From Aldehydirespirator sp965220345 (GTDB taxonomy: Bacteria; Actinomycetota; Acidimicrobiia; Acidimicrobiales; Aldehydirespiratoraceae), in the NCBI GenBank assembly GCA_965220345.1, contig OZ244822.1:124001-188000 (forward strand): DNA of 64,000 nt. Reading direction: 5' to 3'. The notes beneath the pieces are model-generated. The model worked only from the letters and a program-made list of their open reading frames with translations. It searched no databases and was not told where the DNA came from. This document shows, in pieces, positions 7,179 through 15,704 of this stretch (position 1 is its first letter; every line of letters begins with the position of its first letter). The position numbers and the translations under genes were made by a program.

Positions 7179-8611
7179 GAACTTGACAGCCTCCTCGGTA
7201 GAAATTCGCTGAGACCCCCCCCCGTAGCGGATTCATCGCCTGGGAGGTTCAAAACGTTGCTGCCCAACAGGTTGGTGACATACAACTCCGACACAGCTAT
7301 TACCAGCACCTCATAATCGCTGAGATGGCGTTGCTCAACAGCGGTACCGAAACTCATACGGTAAAGCTCAGGGCCATACACTGCTTCGTCGTCCATCGAG
7401 AAAACGTCGAAGTCGTGGCTGTGCTCACGAACCTTTTGATGAACTCGGTCGGTGTAAACCCGTGGCGTGGCAGTCATATAAAGACGCTTCGCCGCGGTGA
7501 TGCGCTTCGGGTCATGAATCAGCGTGAAGCTGCTGCCAGAATCGGCCTCATGCACTCCAGTCGTGCGATGAGCCTCATCACAAATCACCAAATCAAACCC
7601 GGTGTCGTCCCTGCCAGACTTGCGAGCCATCTGTTGAGCCTGCTCAATCACCCCTAATGACTGATAAGTGCAAAACACCACCGTCATAGCGTCCCCAGCA
7701 GAGTTCGCTGGAGAGGCAGAGCCCTGCGAGATGGCCTCAGCGACACGTTGAGCGTCAGTGGTGACCGGCATAGCCAGCTCAGCCAGATCAGCATCCTCGT
7801 CATTGCGGCCAGCCCGAGTATCTGAGCACACACCGACGTAGCGATGCTTAATCTCAGGGTCACGTTGACAAGCCCATTCGCGCATGGTCTGTCCCATCAA
7901 CGCAATCGACGGCACCAAATACAGCACCCTCCCGCCAGAGCCAGCCATACGCTCAGCGATCCATAAAGCCACCACCGACTTACCGGTACCACACGGCAGG
8001 ATCAGCTTGCCACGATCGCTGACGGCCAGCCCCGAAACCACTTTGTCAACCGCCGATCGCTGATACGGCTTCGGCTCGAAGCGCTGCGCCTCGAAGCGAA
8101 GCTCTTCGGGGCACTCCAAGAAAGCCGCCCAATCCACTGGCCACTCATCAAGCTGCTCGGCGTAAAGCACTTTGCAGTGCGGCACAGCGTTACTAACTGT
8201 CTGCTTGGCGTTGTCTCCTAGTTCCGCTGTTACTACTAGCAGTCGAGCTGTGAAGCACCCCGCAGATGATGCAGCAATGAACGAGTCAATGTCAGGCTTA
8301 GCGATCCTGGCAGACGGCTGATAGCACTTTGCTTGGATAGCACAAAGACCTCCACCCCATTCAGGGGTTTGCTCAGCCACCAAGTCAATGCCGGTGTCCT
8401 GGCGGGTGAAGCCGTGCCGCTCAAAGTCAGGCCAATCCCGCCAACGCCAGACACGCTTGAAACGCAGCGGACCGTATTCGCCGGGATGAGCCTCGAACGC
8501 AGATTTCAGAAGCCGCTCAAAAGCAGCCCCACGAGCTTGTGGTTCATTGAAGCGTCGTCGCAGCAGATCAAGCAAAGGCTCACCGTGTTGGTGATTGTCG
8601 TTGAAGTTCAC
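7094..8611 (-). CDS. Type ISP restriction-modification enzyme, N-terminal Mrr-like nuclease and helicase part
   Basis: 505 residues from ATG 8611. Residues ~25-150 form an Mrr-like PD-(D/E)XK nuclease: GIDLVAE (Asp76) and AIQAKCY (Q-x-K, 93-95). Residues ~175-465 are a superfamily 2 helicase: Walker A LPCGTGKS (205-212), DEAH (345-348) and MTATPRVY. At residue ~463 the frame meets a run of nine Gs and the next ~40 residues are out of frame; the true continuation is the 4188-7178 ORF. One added G (or two lost) would join them into a ~1450-residue chain. The rest of the window's genes are mostly intact, which argues against general base-calling error, but homopolymer miscounting here cannot be excluded. 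Confidence 0.85.
   Translation of the reverse strand: MNFNDNHQHGEPLLDLLRRRFNEPQARGAAFERLLKSAFEAHPGEYGPLRFKRVWRWRDWPDFERHGFTRQDTGIDLVAEQTPEWGGGLCAIQAKCYQPSARIAKPDIDSFIAASSAGCFTARLLVVTAELGDNAKQTVSNAVPHCKVLYAEQLDEWPVDWAAFLECPEELRFEAQRFEPKPYQRSAVDKVVSGLAVSDRGKLILPCGTGKSVVALWIAERMAGSGGRVLYLVPSIALMGQTMREWACQRDPEIKHRYVGVCSDTRAGRNDEDADLAELAMPVTTDAQRVAEAISQGSASPANSAGDAMTVVFCTYQSLGVIEQAQQMARKSGRDDTGFDLVICDEAHRTTGVHEADSGSSFTLIHDPKRITAAKRLYMTATPRVYTDRVHQKVREHSHDFDVFSMDDEAVYGPELYRMSFGTAVEQRHLSDYEVLVIAVSELYVTNLLGSNVLNLPGDESATGGGLSEFLPRRLSSSWAAGTRSQVPARAARMATPQEQLQQAA
7215..7223. repeat. C9 tract inside the R-M gene (on/off switch)
   Basis: Nine C on the plus strand (G9 in the gene). With 10 or 7 Gs the reading passes from SATGGG directly into SQRISTEEAVKF, restoring the enzyme. 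With 9 it runs into a stop about 40 codons later. Confidence 0.8.
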
Positions 8612-8695
8612 TCGATGCCTGCCGTCAGTCTGTGGACTGTGGGTAGCGGGCTGTGCGGTCTGTCTCGTGGTCAGAAGCCATGAAGCAACTCAGAT

Positions 8696-8731
8696 TAGCA
8701 AACCTGCAGGCCGAGCCACAAGCTCTACGAC
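8696..8731. repeat. 36-bp direct repeat upstream of the R-M gene, copy 1
   Basis: Bases 8696-8731 (starting tagcaaacctgcaggccgag) recur exactly at 8770-8805, period 74. They lie 85-195 bases upstream of the R-M start codon, so they could be regulatory. Apart from this pair and the palindrome at 8881, the 8612-8906 spacer shows nothing I can name. Confidence 0.85.
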
Positions 8732-8769
8732 GCGCTGCTCAGTGGAAGAGTTTCTCACGCCACATCGTC

Positions 8770-8805
8770 TAGCAAACCTGCAGGCCGAGCCACAAGCTCT
8801 ACGAC
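8770..8805. repeat. 36-bp direct repeat upstream of the R-M gene, copy 2
   Basis: Second copy of the repeat at 8696-8731. The sequences after each copy share only a loose GCTC..G.A.GTGGA-like similarity. Two copies without cas genes are not a CRISPR array. Confidence 0.85.
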
Positions 8806-8880
8806 TGCTCTGGCAAGTGAAAGGCGACTGGATGGCTCGGATGCTTAGCTGCTATTTCAAAATATTTAATTTATTTTAGC

Positions 8881-8906
8881 GTAATTTATGAATTACTAGG
8901 TATATT
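8881..8906 (+). promoter_or_regulatory. Palindromic operator and -10 box before the coiled-coil membrane gene
   Basis: GTAATT and AATTAC form a perfect inverted repeat around TATG (8881-8896), followed by TATATT at 8901-8906. The surroundings (8855-8906) are strongly AT-rich, unlike the flanking genes. This fits a repressor site over a -10 box; it would make a start at 8907 unlikely. Confidence 0.45.
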
Positions 8907-9641
8907 GTGTTGACACATGCCTTAGCATCAGATAATCTAATGCAACCAGTGCAGGCTAGGCACACCGAAGTCAAGCGTCCGAAACCCGCCAGAGACCGAG
9001 GCCAGCTAGGGCATGTGCTCTCCAAGAGCGCAACTAATGCCACGCCAGCGAGGCCAGCCATGAACCCAACAATCGCAACGGTTCAAATGCCCGAAAACAC
9101 AGAACGAACCCAAGAGCCAGCTACCGAGGCGACAGCCGAGACGGCAGTCAAGGCAGCCGTTCAACCCGTGCTGGGCAAGCTGCTCGCCGAGAATCCTCTC
9201 TTGGCGGTGCTGGGTGCGGTGACGGCAGTGCTTTCCAGTATCTCAGTGGCAGCACTGATTTTCGGGTTTACCACCACAAACAGTCGGATCGACGACACCA
9301 ACCAACGAATCGACCGTCTAGAGGTGAGGATGGATCGTCTTGAGGACAGGATGAACCGTCTCGAAGACAAGATGGATGCCCGGTTCGAGGCAATTGACGC
9401 TCGGTTCGACATCCTAGAGAAGAACATGACTGCGCTAATCGCCGCCTTAGGCAAAACCGACGAAGTAGAGGCGGCAGTCGAAGGCAGGCTTCTCAGTTCA
9501 CATGAAGTTCCAGCCAAGCCGAACAAAGACCCGGGCGTTGTATTGGTCACAATCGCGACCGACCACGTCCAACTCGTCGAACAAAGCCAAACCGCAGTCG
9601 ACAAGCTCACTAATCACGATCCAAAGTTTCGCTCCACATAG
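8907..9641 (+). CDS. Membrane-anchored coiled-coil protein, unknown function
   Basis: Up to 244 residues in the frame from GTG 8907. If TATATT at 8901 is the -10 box, the true start is later, at ATG 8940 or ATG 9060 (MNPTIATVQMPE). The protein has one hydrophobic segment (LLAVLGAVTAVLSSISVAAL, about residues 96-118 of the longest form) followed by a long heptad-patterned coiled coil built from near-repeats of R-x-D-x-L-E-x-R-M (about 125-170), then a polar tail. This is the general layout of a single-pass protein with a trimeric or dimeric stalk. No catalytic motif is visible and I do not recognise a family. Confidence 0.7.
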   Translation: MLTHALASDNLMQPVQARHTEVKRPKPARDRGQLGHVLSKSATNATPARPAMNPTIATVQMPENTERTQEPATEATAETAVKAAVQPVLGKLLAENPLLAVLGAVTAVLSSISVAALIFGFTTTNSRIDDTNQRIDRLEVRMDRLEDRMNRLEDKMDARFEAIDARFDILEKNMTALIAALGKTDEVEAAVEGRLLSSHEVPAKPNKDPGVVLVTIATDHVQLVEQSQTAVDKLTNHDPKFRST

Positions 9642-9692
9642 CCATTGTCGACTGCCTAATCGTTCGGCCTCTTAGCGTCGTAGGCTCGCAGG

Positions 9693-9947
9693 ATGAGCTT
9701 TGAAGTGTTGGCGCACCAAGGCGGCTGGGACGAGGCGCTGCTAGTAGCCGGACCGCTGCTGGTGTTTGCTGGCATCGTGTGGAGCGCCAAAAGACGCGCC
9801 GTTAAGCAGGCCGAGTCAAGCGCGCCGAAACATGAAGCACCGACAAGCGGCTCGCAGACAAGCGAAATGCCGAAACATGAAGTGCTAGCAAGTGAAGCAC
9901 CGCTAAGCGAAGCGCAGAAAAGTGAAAACGACGAGCGGGTCGGCTAG
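9693..9947 (+). CDS. Small single-pass membrane protein, unknown function
   Basis: 84 residues. A hydrophobic segment (EALLVAGPLLVFAGIVWSA) near residues 14-32 is followed by a basic stop-transfer (KRRAVK) and a low-complexity tail with imperfect repeats of S-E-x-P-K-H-E and S-E-A-P. Short actinobacterial membrane proteins with H-x-G-G-W-D-E at the N terminus are common and uncharacterised. Its last 4 bases overlap the end of murA on the opposite strand. Confidence 0.6.
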   Translation: MSFEVLAHQGGWDEALLVAGPLLVFAGIVWSAKRRAVKQAESSAPKHEAPTSGSQTSEMPKHEVLASEAPLSEAQKSENDERVG

Positions 9948-11305
9948 TTGTTGATCTGCAAAGTGCGGATGTCGGCACCGAGCGACGCTAGATCGCCAGC
10001 CAGGCTCTCGTAGCCTCGTCTCACATGGTGGGCATCGGTGATGATCGTTGGTCCTTCAGCGCCGAGCCCGGCGACGGCCAACGCTGCCCCAGCTCGAATG
10101 TCATGGGCTCGCACGGGTGCGCCCGACAGACTTTCAACCCCTCGAACCACCGCATGATGCGCATCGGTTCGGATATCGGCACCCATACGACGCAGTTCAT
10201 CGACATAACGGAACCGGCCCGGGAAAAGGTTCTCGGTGACGATGCCCACACCCGATGCCGTGGCCAGCATCACCACCAAGAAAGGCTTGTAGTCGGTAGC
10301 AACCCCTGGATAAGGCAGCGTAGAAAAGTCAACAGAATCAAGCCGCCGCGGCGAGATCGCCCTTATACCGTCAGCTTCGCCACTGATGATCATACCCATC
10401 TCGGTCAGCTTGGCGCACAGCAGTTCCATATGGTCATAACGAGCACCCTCCACAAAAACCTCACCCGAAGCCACACCCAGCGCAGCCAAATAAGTGGCCG
10501 CAACAATGCGGTCAGGTACCACAGCGTGATCTGCTGGCTGCAAACATTGTGTAGTTCCCGGCCCTTCAATCACGAGAGTCGACGTGCCAGCGCCAGAGAT
10601 AGCGGCCCCCATGCTCTGCAAGAACCCGCAAAGATCAAATATCTCAGGTTCGCGGGCAGCGTTATCGATCACGGTGGTGCCTTTAGCAGCCACAGCAGCC
10701 ATCAGCAGGTTCTCGGTGGCACCCACGCTAGGGAACTCAAGCACTACCCGAGCGCCCAACAGTTGCTCTGCGGAAGCTTCAATGTTGCCATGCAGAACCT
10801 CAACTTGAGCCCCGAGTTCCGCGAGCCCTCTCACGTGCATGTCCACCGGTCGCGGCCCGAAATCATCACCCCCTGGCAGGGCCACAGTGGCTTCACCGCA
10901 ACGCGCCAGCATTGGTCCCAGCACCACAACCGATGCCCGGAACCGTTCAACAATGTCGTAAGGAGCGACCGGCGTGATCTCAGCAGGCACCTCAATTTGA
11001 AGCACTGCTGTGTGATGCGTGTCCCATTCAACTCTGCACCCCACAGCCTTGAGAAGCTCAGCCATAAGGTTGACATCAACGATGCGTGGCACGTTGCTGA
11101 GCCGGTAAGAACCCTCTGCCAACAGTGTGGCCGCCATCAGCTTGAGAACAGAGTTTTTGGCACCCGCGACACGCACAGTGCCTTCAAGCGGCGAACCAGA
11201 ACGCACGATGATCTGCTCAGAAATACGTTCGTCGGCGGACGGGTCTGCGGCTCCTGGGTCAGGGACACGCTCAGGCTCAGACATGTGCGGGGGCTCAACT
11301 GCCAC
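9944..11305 (-). CDS. murA: UDP-N-acetylglucosamine 1-carboxyvinyltransferase (MurA), Cys-to-Asp variant
   Basis: 453 residues; first committed step of peptidoglycan synthesis, adding enolpyruvate to UDP-GlcNAc in the cytoplasm. GAKNSVLKLMAATLL (substrate Lys-Asn), NAAREPEI and the repeated inside-out barrel domains are clear. In the catalytic loop the usual PGGCxIGxRPVDLH is PGGDDFGPRPVDMH, so the fosfomycin-target Cys is Asp147; the same change is known in mycobacterial MurA, where it gives intrinsic fosfomycin resistance. The ~30-residue acidic N-terminal extension may mean a later start, for example near RISEQIIVRSG. It is transcribed divergently from the MFS gene. Confidence 0.95.
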   Translation of the reverse strand: MAVEPPHMSEPERVPDPGAADPSADERISEQIIVRSGSPLEGTVRVAGAKNSVLKLMAATLLAEGSYRLSNVPRIVDVNLMAELLKAVGCRVEWDTHHTAVLQIEVPAEITPVAPYDIVERFRASVVVLGPMLARCGEATVALPGGDDFGPRPVDMHVRGLAELGAQVEVLHGNIEASAEQLLGARVVLEFPSVGATENLLMAAVAAKGTTVIDNAAREPEIFDLCGFLQSMGAAISGAGTSTLVIEGPGTTQCLQPADHAVVPDRIVAATYLAALGVASGEVFVEGARYDHMELLCAKLTEMGMIISGEADGIRAISPRRLDSVDFSTLPYPGVATDYKPFLVVMLATASGVGIVTENLFPGRFRYVDELRRMGADIRTDAHHAVVRGVESLSGAPVRAHDIRAGAALAVAGLGAEGPTIITDAHHVRRGYESLAGDLASLGADIRTLQINN

Positions 11306-11373
11306 TTCTTGAGCCTATTCGGCGCTGCTTCGCACGCTGTGATGCCCTTGAGCCCAAAAATCCGCCCGAAAAC

Positions 11374-13164
11374 ATGGTCACAGGCTTTTTGGGTGCCATG
11401 ACTGTATTGCACACAGTGCTGCGAGGCAGTGAAACCATCATGGAACACGAGTATCAGAAGCGACGGATTCCCCGAAACGACATAGTCGCCGAAAAAATGG
11501 CAACACTCGACTCCACAGCAAAAGCAGCCGCAGATCACTCATGTGAACCGCTAAGCACGATCCGCTTTGAAGCTGTTGGCGGGCCTTTCGGTCACTACGA
11601 GCGACACCTGTCGCTGTCGCGGCCTGAGTCATCGGCGGACACTACGCAAGAACAGCCGGAGCCGGAGTGTGAACTGCTTGAGACCATCACCTACCGACTG
11701 GCGGTGCCAGCGTGGGCGTGGCTGTTTCATTTGCCGGTTAAGCGAGCGTTGCGGCACCGCAAACCCGTCTACGGCTATTGGTGGGCACCACCTGACCGGA
11801 TCAACCAGCGTGCTGCGATGGTGCTAGGCCTTTTGTGCAGCGTGCAAGTGCTAGACGGCTATCTCGGCACTGTCTTGTCACAGACTCTCACATTCGCAGC
11901 GGATGAGTTCGACCGTGGTAACACCGCACAGGGGATCGTGCTGGCAGTGGTGCGGATTGGCGTGCTTATCGCTCTTGCTGCTGTTTATTTGGCTGATCGC
12001 CACGGTCGCCGACGGCTGCTTGTAACTACTGGAACCGCGAGTTGTGTGATCACCGCAGCAGGAGCGCTGTCACCAGGGCTCTGGTTTCTAGGTGCCACCC
12101 AGTTGACTGCTCGGGGATTATCAACTGCTCTGGGAATCCTGATTTTGATTTATGCCGCCGAGGAGATGCCAGCGCGTTCACGGTCGTGGGCTATGTCGGT
12201 GCTGGTGCTTTGCGCTGGTCTGGGCTCTGGTATGGCGGTATGGGTGCTGCCAGTGGCTGACCTGCATGTCTCGGCTTGGCGGATCATTTACCTGGTGCCC
12301 CTTGCGGGTTTGGTGGTTATGGCGTGGGCGGGTCGTCATCTGCCCGAAAGTCGCCGCTTCACTCCCAGCAACTTCACCCACAGAAACTTCACTTTCAAGC
12401 ATTTCACGCGAAGTCTTTTTGGGCGCAGTGAAAACGTCCGAGTCTCTGAGTCGGTCAGCCCAGCGGCAGCGTCTCTGAGCGACAACAACAAAACCAGCAG
12501 CAACACCAGAGCACATGAAGCAGCCGAGCGACGGCGCAAGAGGCTGCTCCTGTTGGCAGCATCTGCGTTTTTGATCGCTATGTTCGCGGCACCTGCTTCG
12601 GGACTGCGAAACGATTTTCTCAAAGACGAGCGCGACTTTTCGGCGGCAGCGATCTCGCTGTTCACTTTGGTGACCAACACTCCTATCGGGGTTGGCATCT
12701 TTGTTGGCGGTTACTTAGCTGATCGTCGAGGGCGCCGTCCGGTCGGAGCGTTCGGTCTGGTTGCTGGTGCCGTGCTGGCTGCCTGGGCTTTCTTCAGCGA
12801 CGGAGCCGTCTTGTGGTTACTGAGCCTCACAGCAGGAGTGCTCGGAGCTGTGGCAGTGCCCGCTCTGGCGGTTTACGGGCCTGAACTGTTCGGCACCTAC
12901 CGGCGGGGGCGATCAAACGGCTTGATAGTCGCTGTCGGAGTGACAGGCAGCGCTTTGGGGTTGCTTGTGGCGGGCTGGCTATCGGATGTGCTTGACGGTC
13001 AGCTGGCACCAGCGTTGGCGCTGCTGGCTGTGGGTCCCGTGGCAGTAGCTGCGCTAGTGATGTGGAAATATCCAGAGACAGCAGGCCGAGAACTCGAAGA
13101 CCTAAACCCCGAAGACTCGAATCCCAAAGACAGAGATCCCGAAGATGGCGATTCAGGCGGGTAA
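11374..13164 (+). CDS. Major facilitator superfamily transporter with long N-terminal extension
   Basis: 596 residues from ATG 11374; later in-frame ATGs at 11398, 11440 and 11497 are possible starts. About 12 hydrophobic segments begin near residue 148. MFS motif A occurs twice, as LADRHGRRRLL and LADRRGRRPVG, after the second helix of each half. Between the halves is a ~75-residue polar Ser/Arg/Asn-rich loop, and the N-terminal ~145 residues and C-terminal Asp/Glu/Pro tail are cytoplasmic. The substrate is unknown; the general form is like the sugar and organic-acid transporter groups. Its stop lies 18 bases from the end of the convergent glyA. Confidence 0.85.
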   Translation: MVTGFLGAMTVLHTVLRGSETIMEHEYQKRRIPRNDIVAEKMATLDSTAKAAADHSCEPLSTIRFEAVGGPFGHYERHLSLSRPESSADTTQEQPEPECELLETITYRLAVPAWAWLFHLPVKRALRHRKPVYGYWWAPPDRINQRAAMVLGLLCSVQVLDGYLGTVLSQTLTFAADEFDRGNTAQGIVLAVVRIGVLIALAAVYLADRHGRRRLLVTTGTASCVITAAGALSPGLWFLGATQLTARGLSTALGILILIYAAEEMPARSRSWAMSVLVLCAGLGSGMAVWVLPVADLHVSAWRIIYLVPLAGLVVMAWAGRHLPESRRFTPSNFTHRNFTFKHFTRSLFGRSENVRVSESVSPAAASLSDNNKTSSNTRAHEAAERRRKRLLLLAASAFLIAMFAAPASGLRNDFLKDERDFSAAAISLFTLVTNTPIGVGIFVGGYLADRRGRRPVGAFGLVAGAVLAAWAFFSDGAVLWLLSLTAGVLGAVAVPALAVYGPELFGTYRRGRSNGLIVAVGVTGSALGLLVAGWLSDVLDGQLAPALALLAVGPVAVAALVMWKYPETAGRELEDLNPEDSNPKDRDPEDGDSGG

Positions 13165-13182
13165 AGCTTCAGTTCTACGGCT

Positions 13183-14433
13183 TTAGGGCTCAAGCCCTGG
13201 GTATGGCGGCTTGGCAGCGCAGAGTTGTTCAGCATCTGATTTGACTGCCGCCACTGCGTCGTCGTCTGAACGGTTCCTTAAAGCCCGAGAAATCAGCTCA
13301 GCAATGGTTTTCATGTCGTCGCTGTCCATGCCCTGAGTAGTAACTGCTGGAGTGCCGATACGTAGACCCGATGTTACGAACGGCGATCGAGGATCATCAG
13401 GCACCGTGTTCTTGTTGAGGCTGATCCCGGCATCATCCAAAGTGGCTTGAGCTTCTTTGCCGGTCAGGTCAGGATCAAAAGTCCGCAAATCCACCAACAT
13501 CAAATGGTTGTCGGTGCCGCCCGACACAAGCCTAAATCCGTGCTCTGCAAGAGCTGCGGCCAAAGCCTGCGAGTTCGACACGATACGGGCCGCATAGTCG
13601 GCAAACTCATCGGTGGCCGCCTCCGCGAAGGCAGCCGCTTTAGCTGCTACAGCATTGTCGATCGGTCCGCCCTGCAAACCCGGGAACATGGCCTTGTCGA
13701 TTGCTTTGGCGTGTTCGGAGCGGCACAAGATGGCACCCCCGCGAGGGCCGCGCAATGTTTTGTGAGTGGTGAATGTGACCACATCAGCAAACGGCACAGG
13801 ATTCGGGTGAGCCCCGCCAGCGATCAAACCAGCGATATGCGCCGCATCGAACATCAGCAACGCTCCGGCCTCATCGGCGATCTCACGCAGCGGTTCAGGC
13901 TGGATCAAGCGAGGGTATGCAGTAGCACCCGCCACGATCAGCTTAGGGCGATGCTCTAGGGCTAAGTCACGCAGCTGATCCATATCTATGCGCTCGTCGC
14001 TGGGGGTAACCCCATAAGACACGAAGCGGTAGAGCAAGCCCGAGAAATTAACCGGCGAGCCATGGGTGAGATGCCCGCCATGGTCAAGGCTCATGCCCAA
14101 CACAGTGTCACCTGGTTCAAGCAGCGCCTGATAAACGCACATGTTGGCGATAGCACCGGCATGGGGTTGCACATTGGCGTGATCAGCACCAAACAGCGCG
14201 CACACCCGATCGCGGGCTAGATCCTCGATCAGATCAACCACCATGTTGCCGCCGTAGTAGCGGCGACCTGGATAACCCTCGCTGTATTTGTTGGTGAAAA
14301 CCGATCCAGTGGCGGCCATCACCGCCGGACTAGCAAAGTTCTCTGAAGCGATCAGCTGAATGGTGGTGTTCTGGCGGTGGATTTCTTGACGGATCAAGTC
14401 GAATGCGGCTTCATCCGCGGTGGGCCAAGGCAT
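13183..14433 (-). CDS. glyA: Serine hydroxymethyltransferase
   Basis: 416 residues, normal family length. Converts serine and tetrahydrofolate to glycine and methylene-tetrahydrofolate with PLP. Seen: IQLIASENFASPAV, NKYSEGYPGRRYYGG, LDHGGHLTHG, FDAAHIAGLI and the PLP-lysine box TTHKTLRGPRGG. It ends the prfA-prmC-sua5-rpiB-glyA block, 145 bases after rpiB, so it may have its own promoter. Confidence 0.97.
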   Translation of the reverse strand: MPWPTADEAAFDLIRQEIHRQNTTIQLIASENFASPAVMAATGSVFTNKYSEGYPGRRYYGGNMVVDLIEDLARDRVCALFGADHANVQPHAGAIANMCVYQALLEPGDTVLGMSLDHGGHLTHGSPVNFSGLLYRFVSYGVTPSDERIDMDQLRDLALEHRPKLIVAGATAYPRLIQPEPLREIADEAGALLMFDAAHIAGLIAGGAHPNPVPFADVVTFTTHKTLRGPRGGAILCRSEHAKAIDKAMFPGLQGGPIDNAVAAKAAAFAEAATDEFADYAARIVSNSQALAAALAEHGFRLVSGGTDNHLMLVDLRTFDPDLTGKEAQATLDDAGISLNKNTVPDDPRSPFVTSGLRIGTPAVTTQGMDSDDMKTIAELISRALRNRSDDDAVAAVKSDAEQLCAAKPPYPGLEP

Positions 14434-14578
14434 CAGGTCCTCGTTTCTGTGGGAAGGCTCGTCTTGGTTTCTGTGGGAAGATTTTTCACAATAATCAGCA
14501 AAAGCTCATCATGTTTTTCGCTAGGCATGATGCTTTGCACGGTAGTGGGTCACGGCCTCAGTCAGACGAGTGTCGCGG
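14434..14578. other. rpiB-glyA spacer with a short tandem repeat and an inverted repeat
   Basis: gtttctgtgggaag occurs at 14443-14456 and 14467-14480 (period 24). CATCATG (14507-14513) and CATGATG (14526-14532) are perfect arms around a 12-base loop. The hairpin is too short to call a terminator; these could be control sites for glyA. Confidence 0.35.
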
Positions 14579-15028
14579 TTAGCTGTTGCTGTTGAGATTG
14601 AGAGCATTGAGTTTGGCTATGCGCGCTTCGTGACGGCCACCTTCAAATGTTGCATCCAGCCAAGCGTCAAGCGCCTCGCGCGCCACTTCGTAGCCGACTA
14701 AACGCTCACCGATGCATAACACGTTGGCATCGTTATGAGCGCGAGCCAGTCGAGCCGAGGTTGCGTCATGAGCCACCGCGGCGCGTATCCCAGGAATCTT
14801 GTTGGCAGCCATAGCGATGCCGTTACCGCTGCCACAGATGCAAACCCCTAACTCGGCTCGCCCCGAAGCCACAGCCTGCCCGACCGCAACACCGAAGTCG
14901 GGATAGTCGACTCTTTCAGTGGAATAGGTTCCGCAGTCGTCTACTTGATGGCCGCTGCTACGCAAATGCTCAGTTAGGGCCTGCTTGAGGGTGTAGCCAG
15001 CATGGTCTGATCCAACAGCGATCTGCAC
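14579..15028 (-). CDS. rpiB: Ribose-5-phosphate isomerase B (RpiB/LacAB family)
   Basis: 149 residues. Interconverts ribose 5-phosphate and ribulose 5-phosphate in the pentose phosphate pathway. Seen: VGSDHAGYTLKQAL, the CGSGNGIAMAANKIPGIRAA active-site loop with its Cys, and AHNDANVLCIGER. Starts 4 bases after the end of sua5, so it is co-transcribed with the upstream genes. Confidence 0.95.
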   Translation of the reverse strand: MQIAVGSDHAGYTLKQALTEHLRSSGHQVDDCGTYSTERVDYPDFGVAVGQAVASGRAELGVCICGSGNGIAMAANKIPGIRAAVAHDATSARLARAHNDANVLCIGERLVGYEVAREALDAWLDATFEGGRHEARIAKLNALNLNSNS

Positions 15029-15032
15029 AGGC

Positions 15033-15701
15033 TCATCCTAGAGCACTGTCGCTGGCTGTTTCGCTCAATGCTTGCTCGCTCAATGCTTGGCGGATCTCTT
15101 TGAGGCTCACCGGGCCTTCACGAAGGATTTTTGGGCTGGGTCCAGTGACATCAACCACCGTCGATGAGGCAATACCGCGCAGGCCACCGTCGATCACGAG
15201 CTTCAGGCTTGGCAGCAACTCTGCTACACCTTGTGCGGTTATCGGTGTAGTGCCGCCATGCAGGTTGGCGCTGGTCACAGCTAGAGGCCGAGGCGCGGCG
15301 ATGGCCTGCATGATCTGGTCATCAGGTAGTCGTATCCCGATTGTTGAACCCTTGCCGAGATGCTCGGGCGCAGCCGCTTGACGGTTCGCCACAATTGTTA
15401 ATGGGCCGGGCCAGAAACTCTGAGCTAGGCAGCGGGCCGGGCCGTCAAGCTTCACCAGCCCCGCCGCGTCGGCTAGGTCTGCCACGATCACTGCGATGCT
15501 GCGCTCTGCGGGGCGTTGCTTCAACTCGAACAGACTTTCGACGGCTTCGGTGTCGGCTGCGTTGGCAGCCAGTCCGTAGACGGTGTCGGTTGGCACCCCA
15601 ACCGGCTGGCCAGATGCGAGCACTTCAAGAGCCGCTGCCACTGCTGCAGGCCGCTCAGCGGGATCGGTAGCACTAATCACTGTCGACTGCATGTCTGTCA
15701 T
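15033..15701 (-). CDS. Threonylcarbamoyl-AMP synthase (Sua5/YrdC family)
   Basis: 222 residues. Makes threonylcarbamoyl-AMP from threonine, bicarbonate and ATP for the t6A37 modification of tRNA. The RNA-binding/active-site signatures GVPTDTVYGLAANA, KQRPAERSIAV and GIRLPDD are present, and TSANLHGG follows. It has the YrdC domain and only a short tail (LSEQALSETASDSALG, with an internal Leu-Ser-Glu repeat), not the full Sua5 C-terminal domain. Starts 3 bases after prmC. Confidence 0.93.
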   Translation of the reverse strand: MTDMQSTVISATDPAERPAAVAAALEVLASGQPVGVPTDTVYGLAANAADTEAVESLFELKQRPAERSIAVIVADLADAAGLVKLDGPARCLAQSFWPGPLTIVANRQAAAPEHLGKGSTIGIRLPDDQIMQAIAAPRPLAVTSANLHGGTTPITAQGVAELLPSLKLVIDGGLRGIASSTVVDVTGPSPKILREGPVSLKEIRQALSEQALSETASDSALG

Positions 15702-15704
15702 CCG

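Noticed and set aside
8696..8805. 36-bp repeat, 38-bp spacer, 36-bp repeat as a minimal CRISPR array
   Set aside because: Only two copies, no cas genes, and no typical repeat ends.
10025..11401. Long plus-strand ORF (458 codons) opposite murA
   Set aside because: murA on the other strand is conserved throughout; the plus-strand frame has no recognisable motif and is a shadow of codon bias.
14507..14532. Terminator between rpiB and glyA
   Set aside because: The stem is only 7 bp with no U-run following in the right sense.
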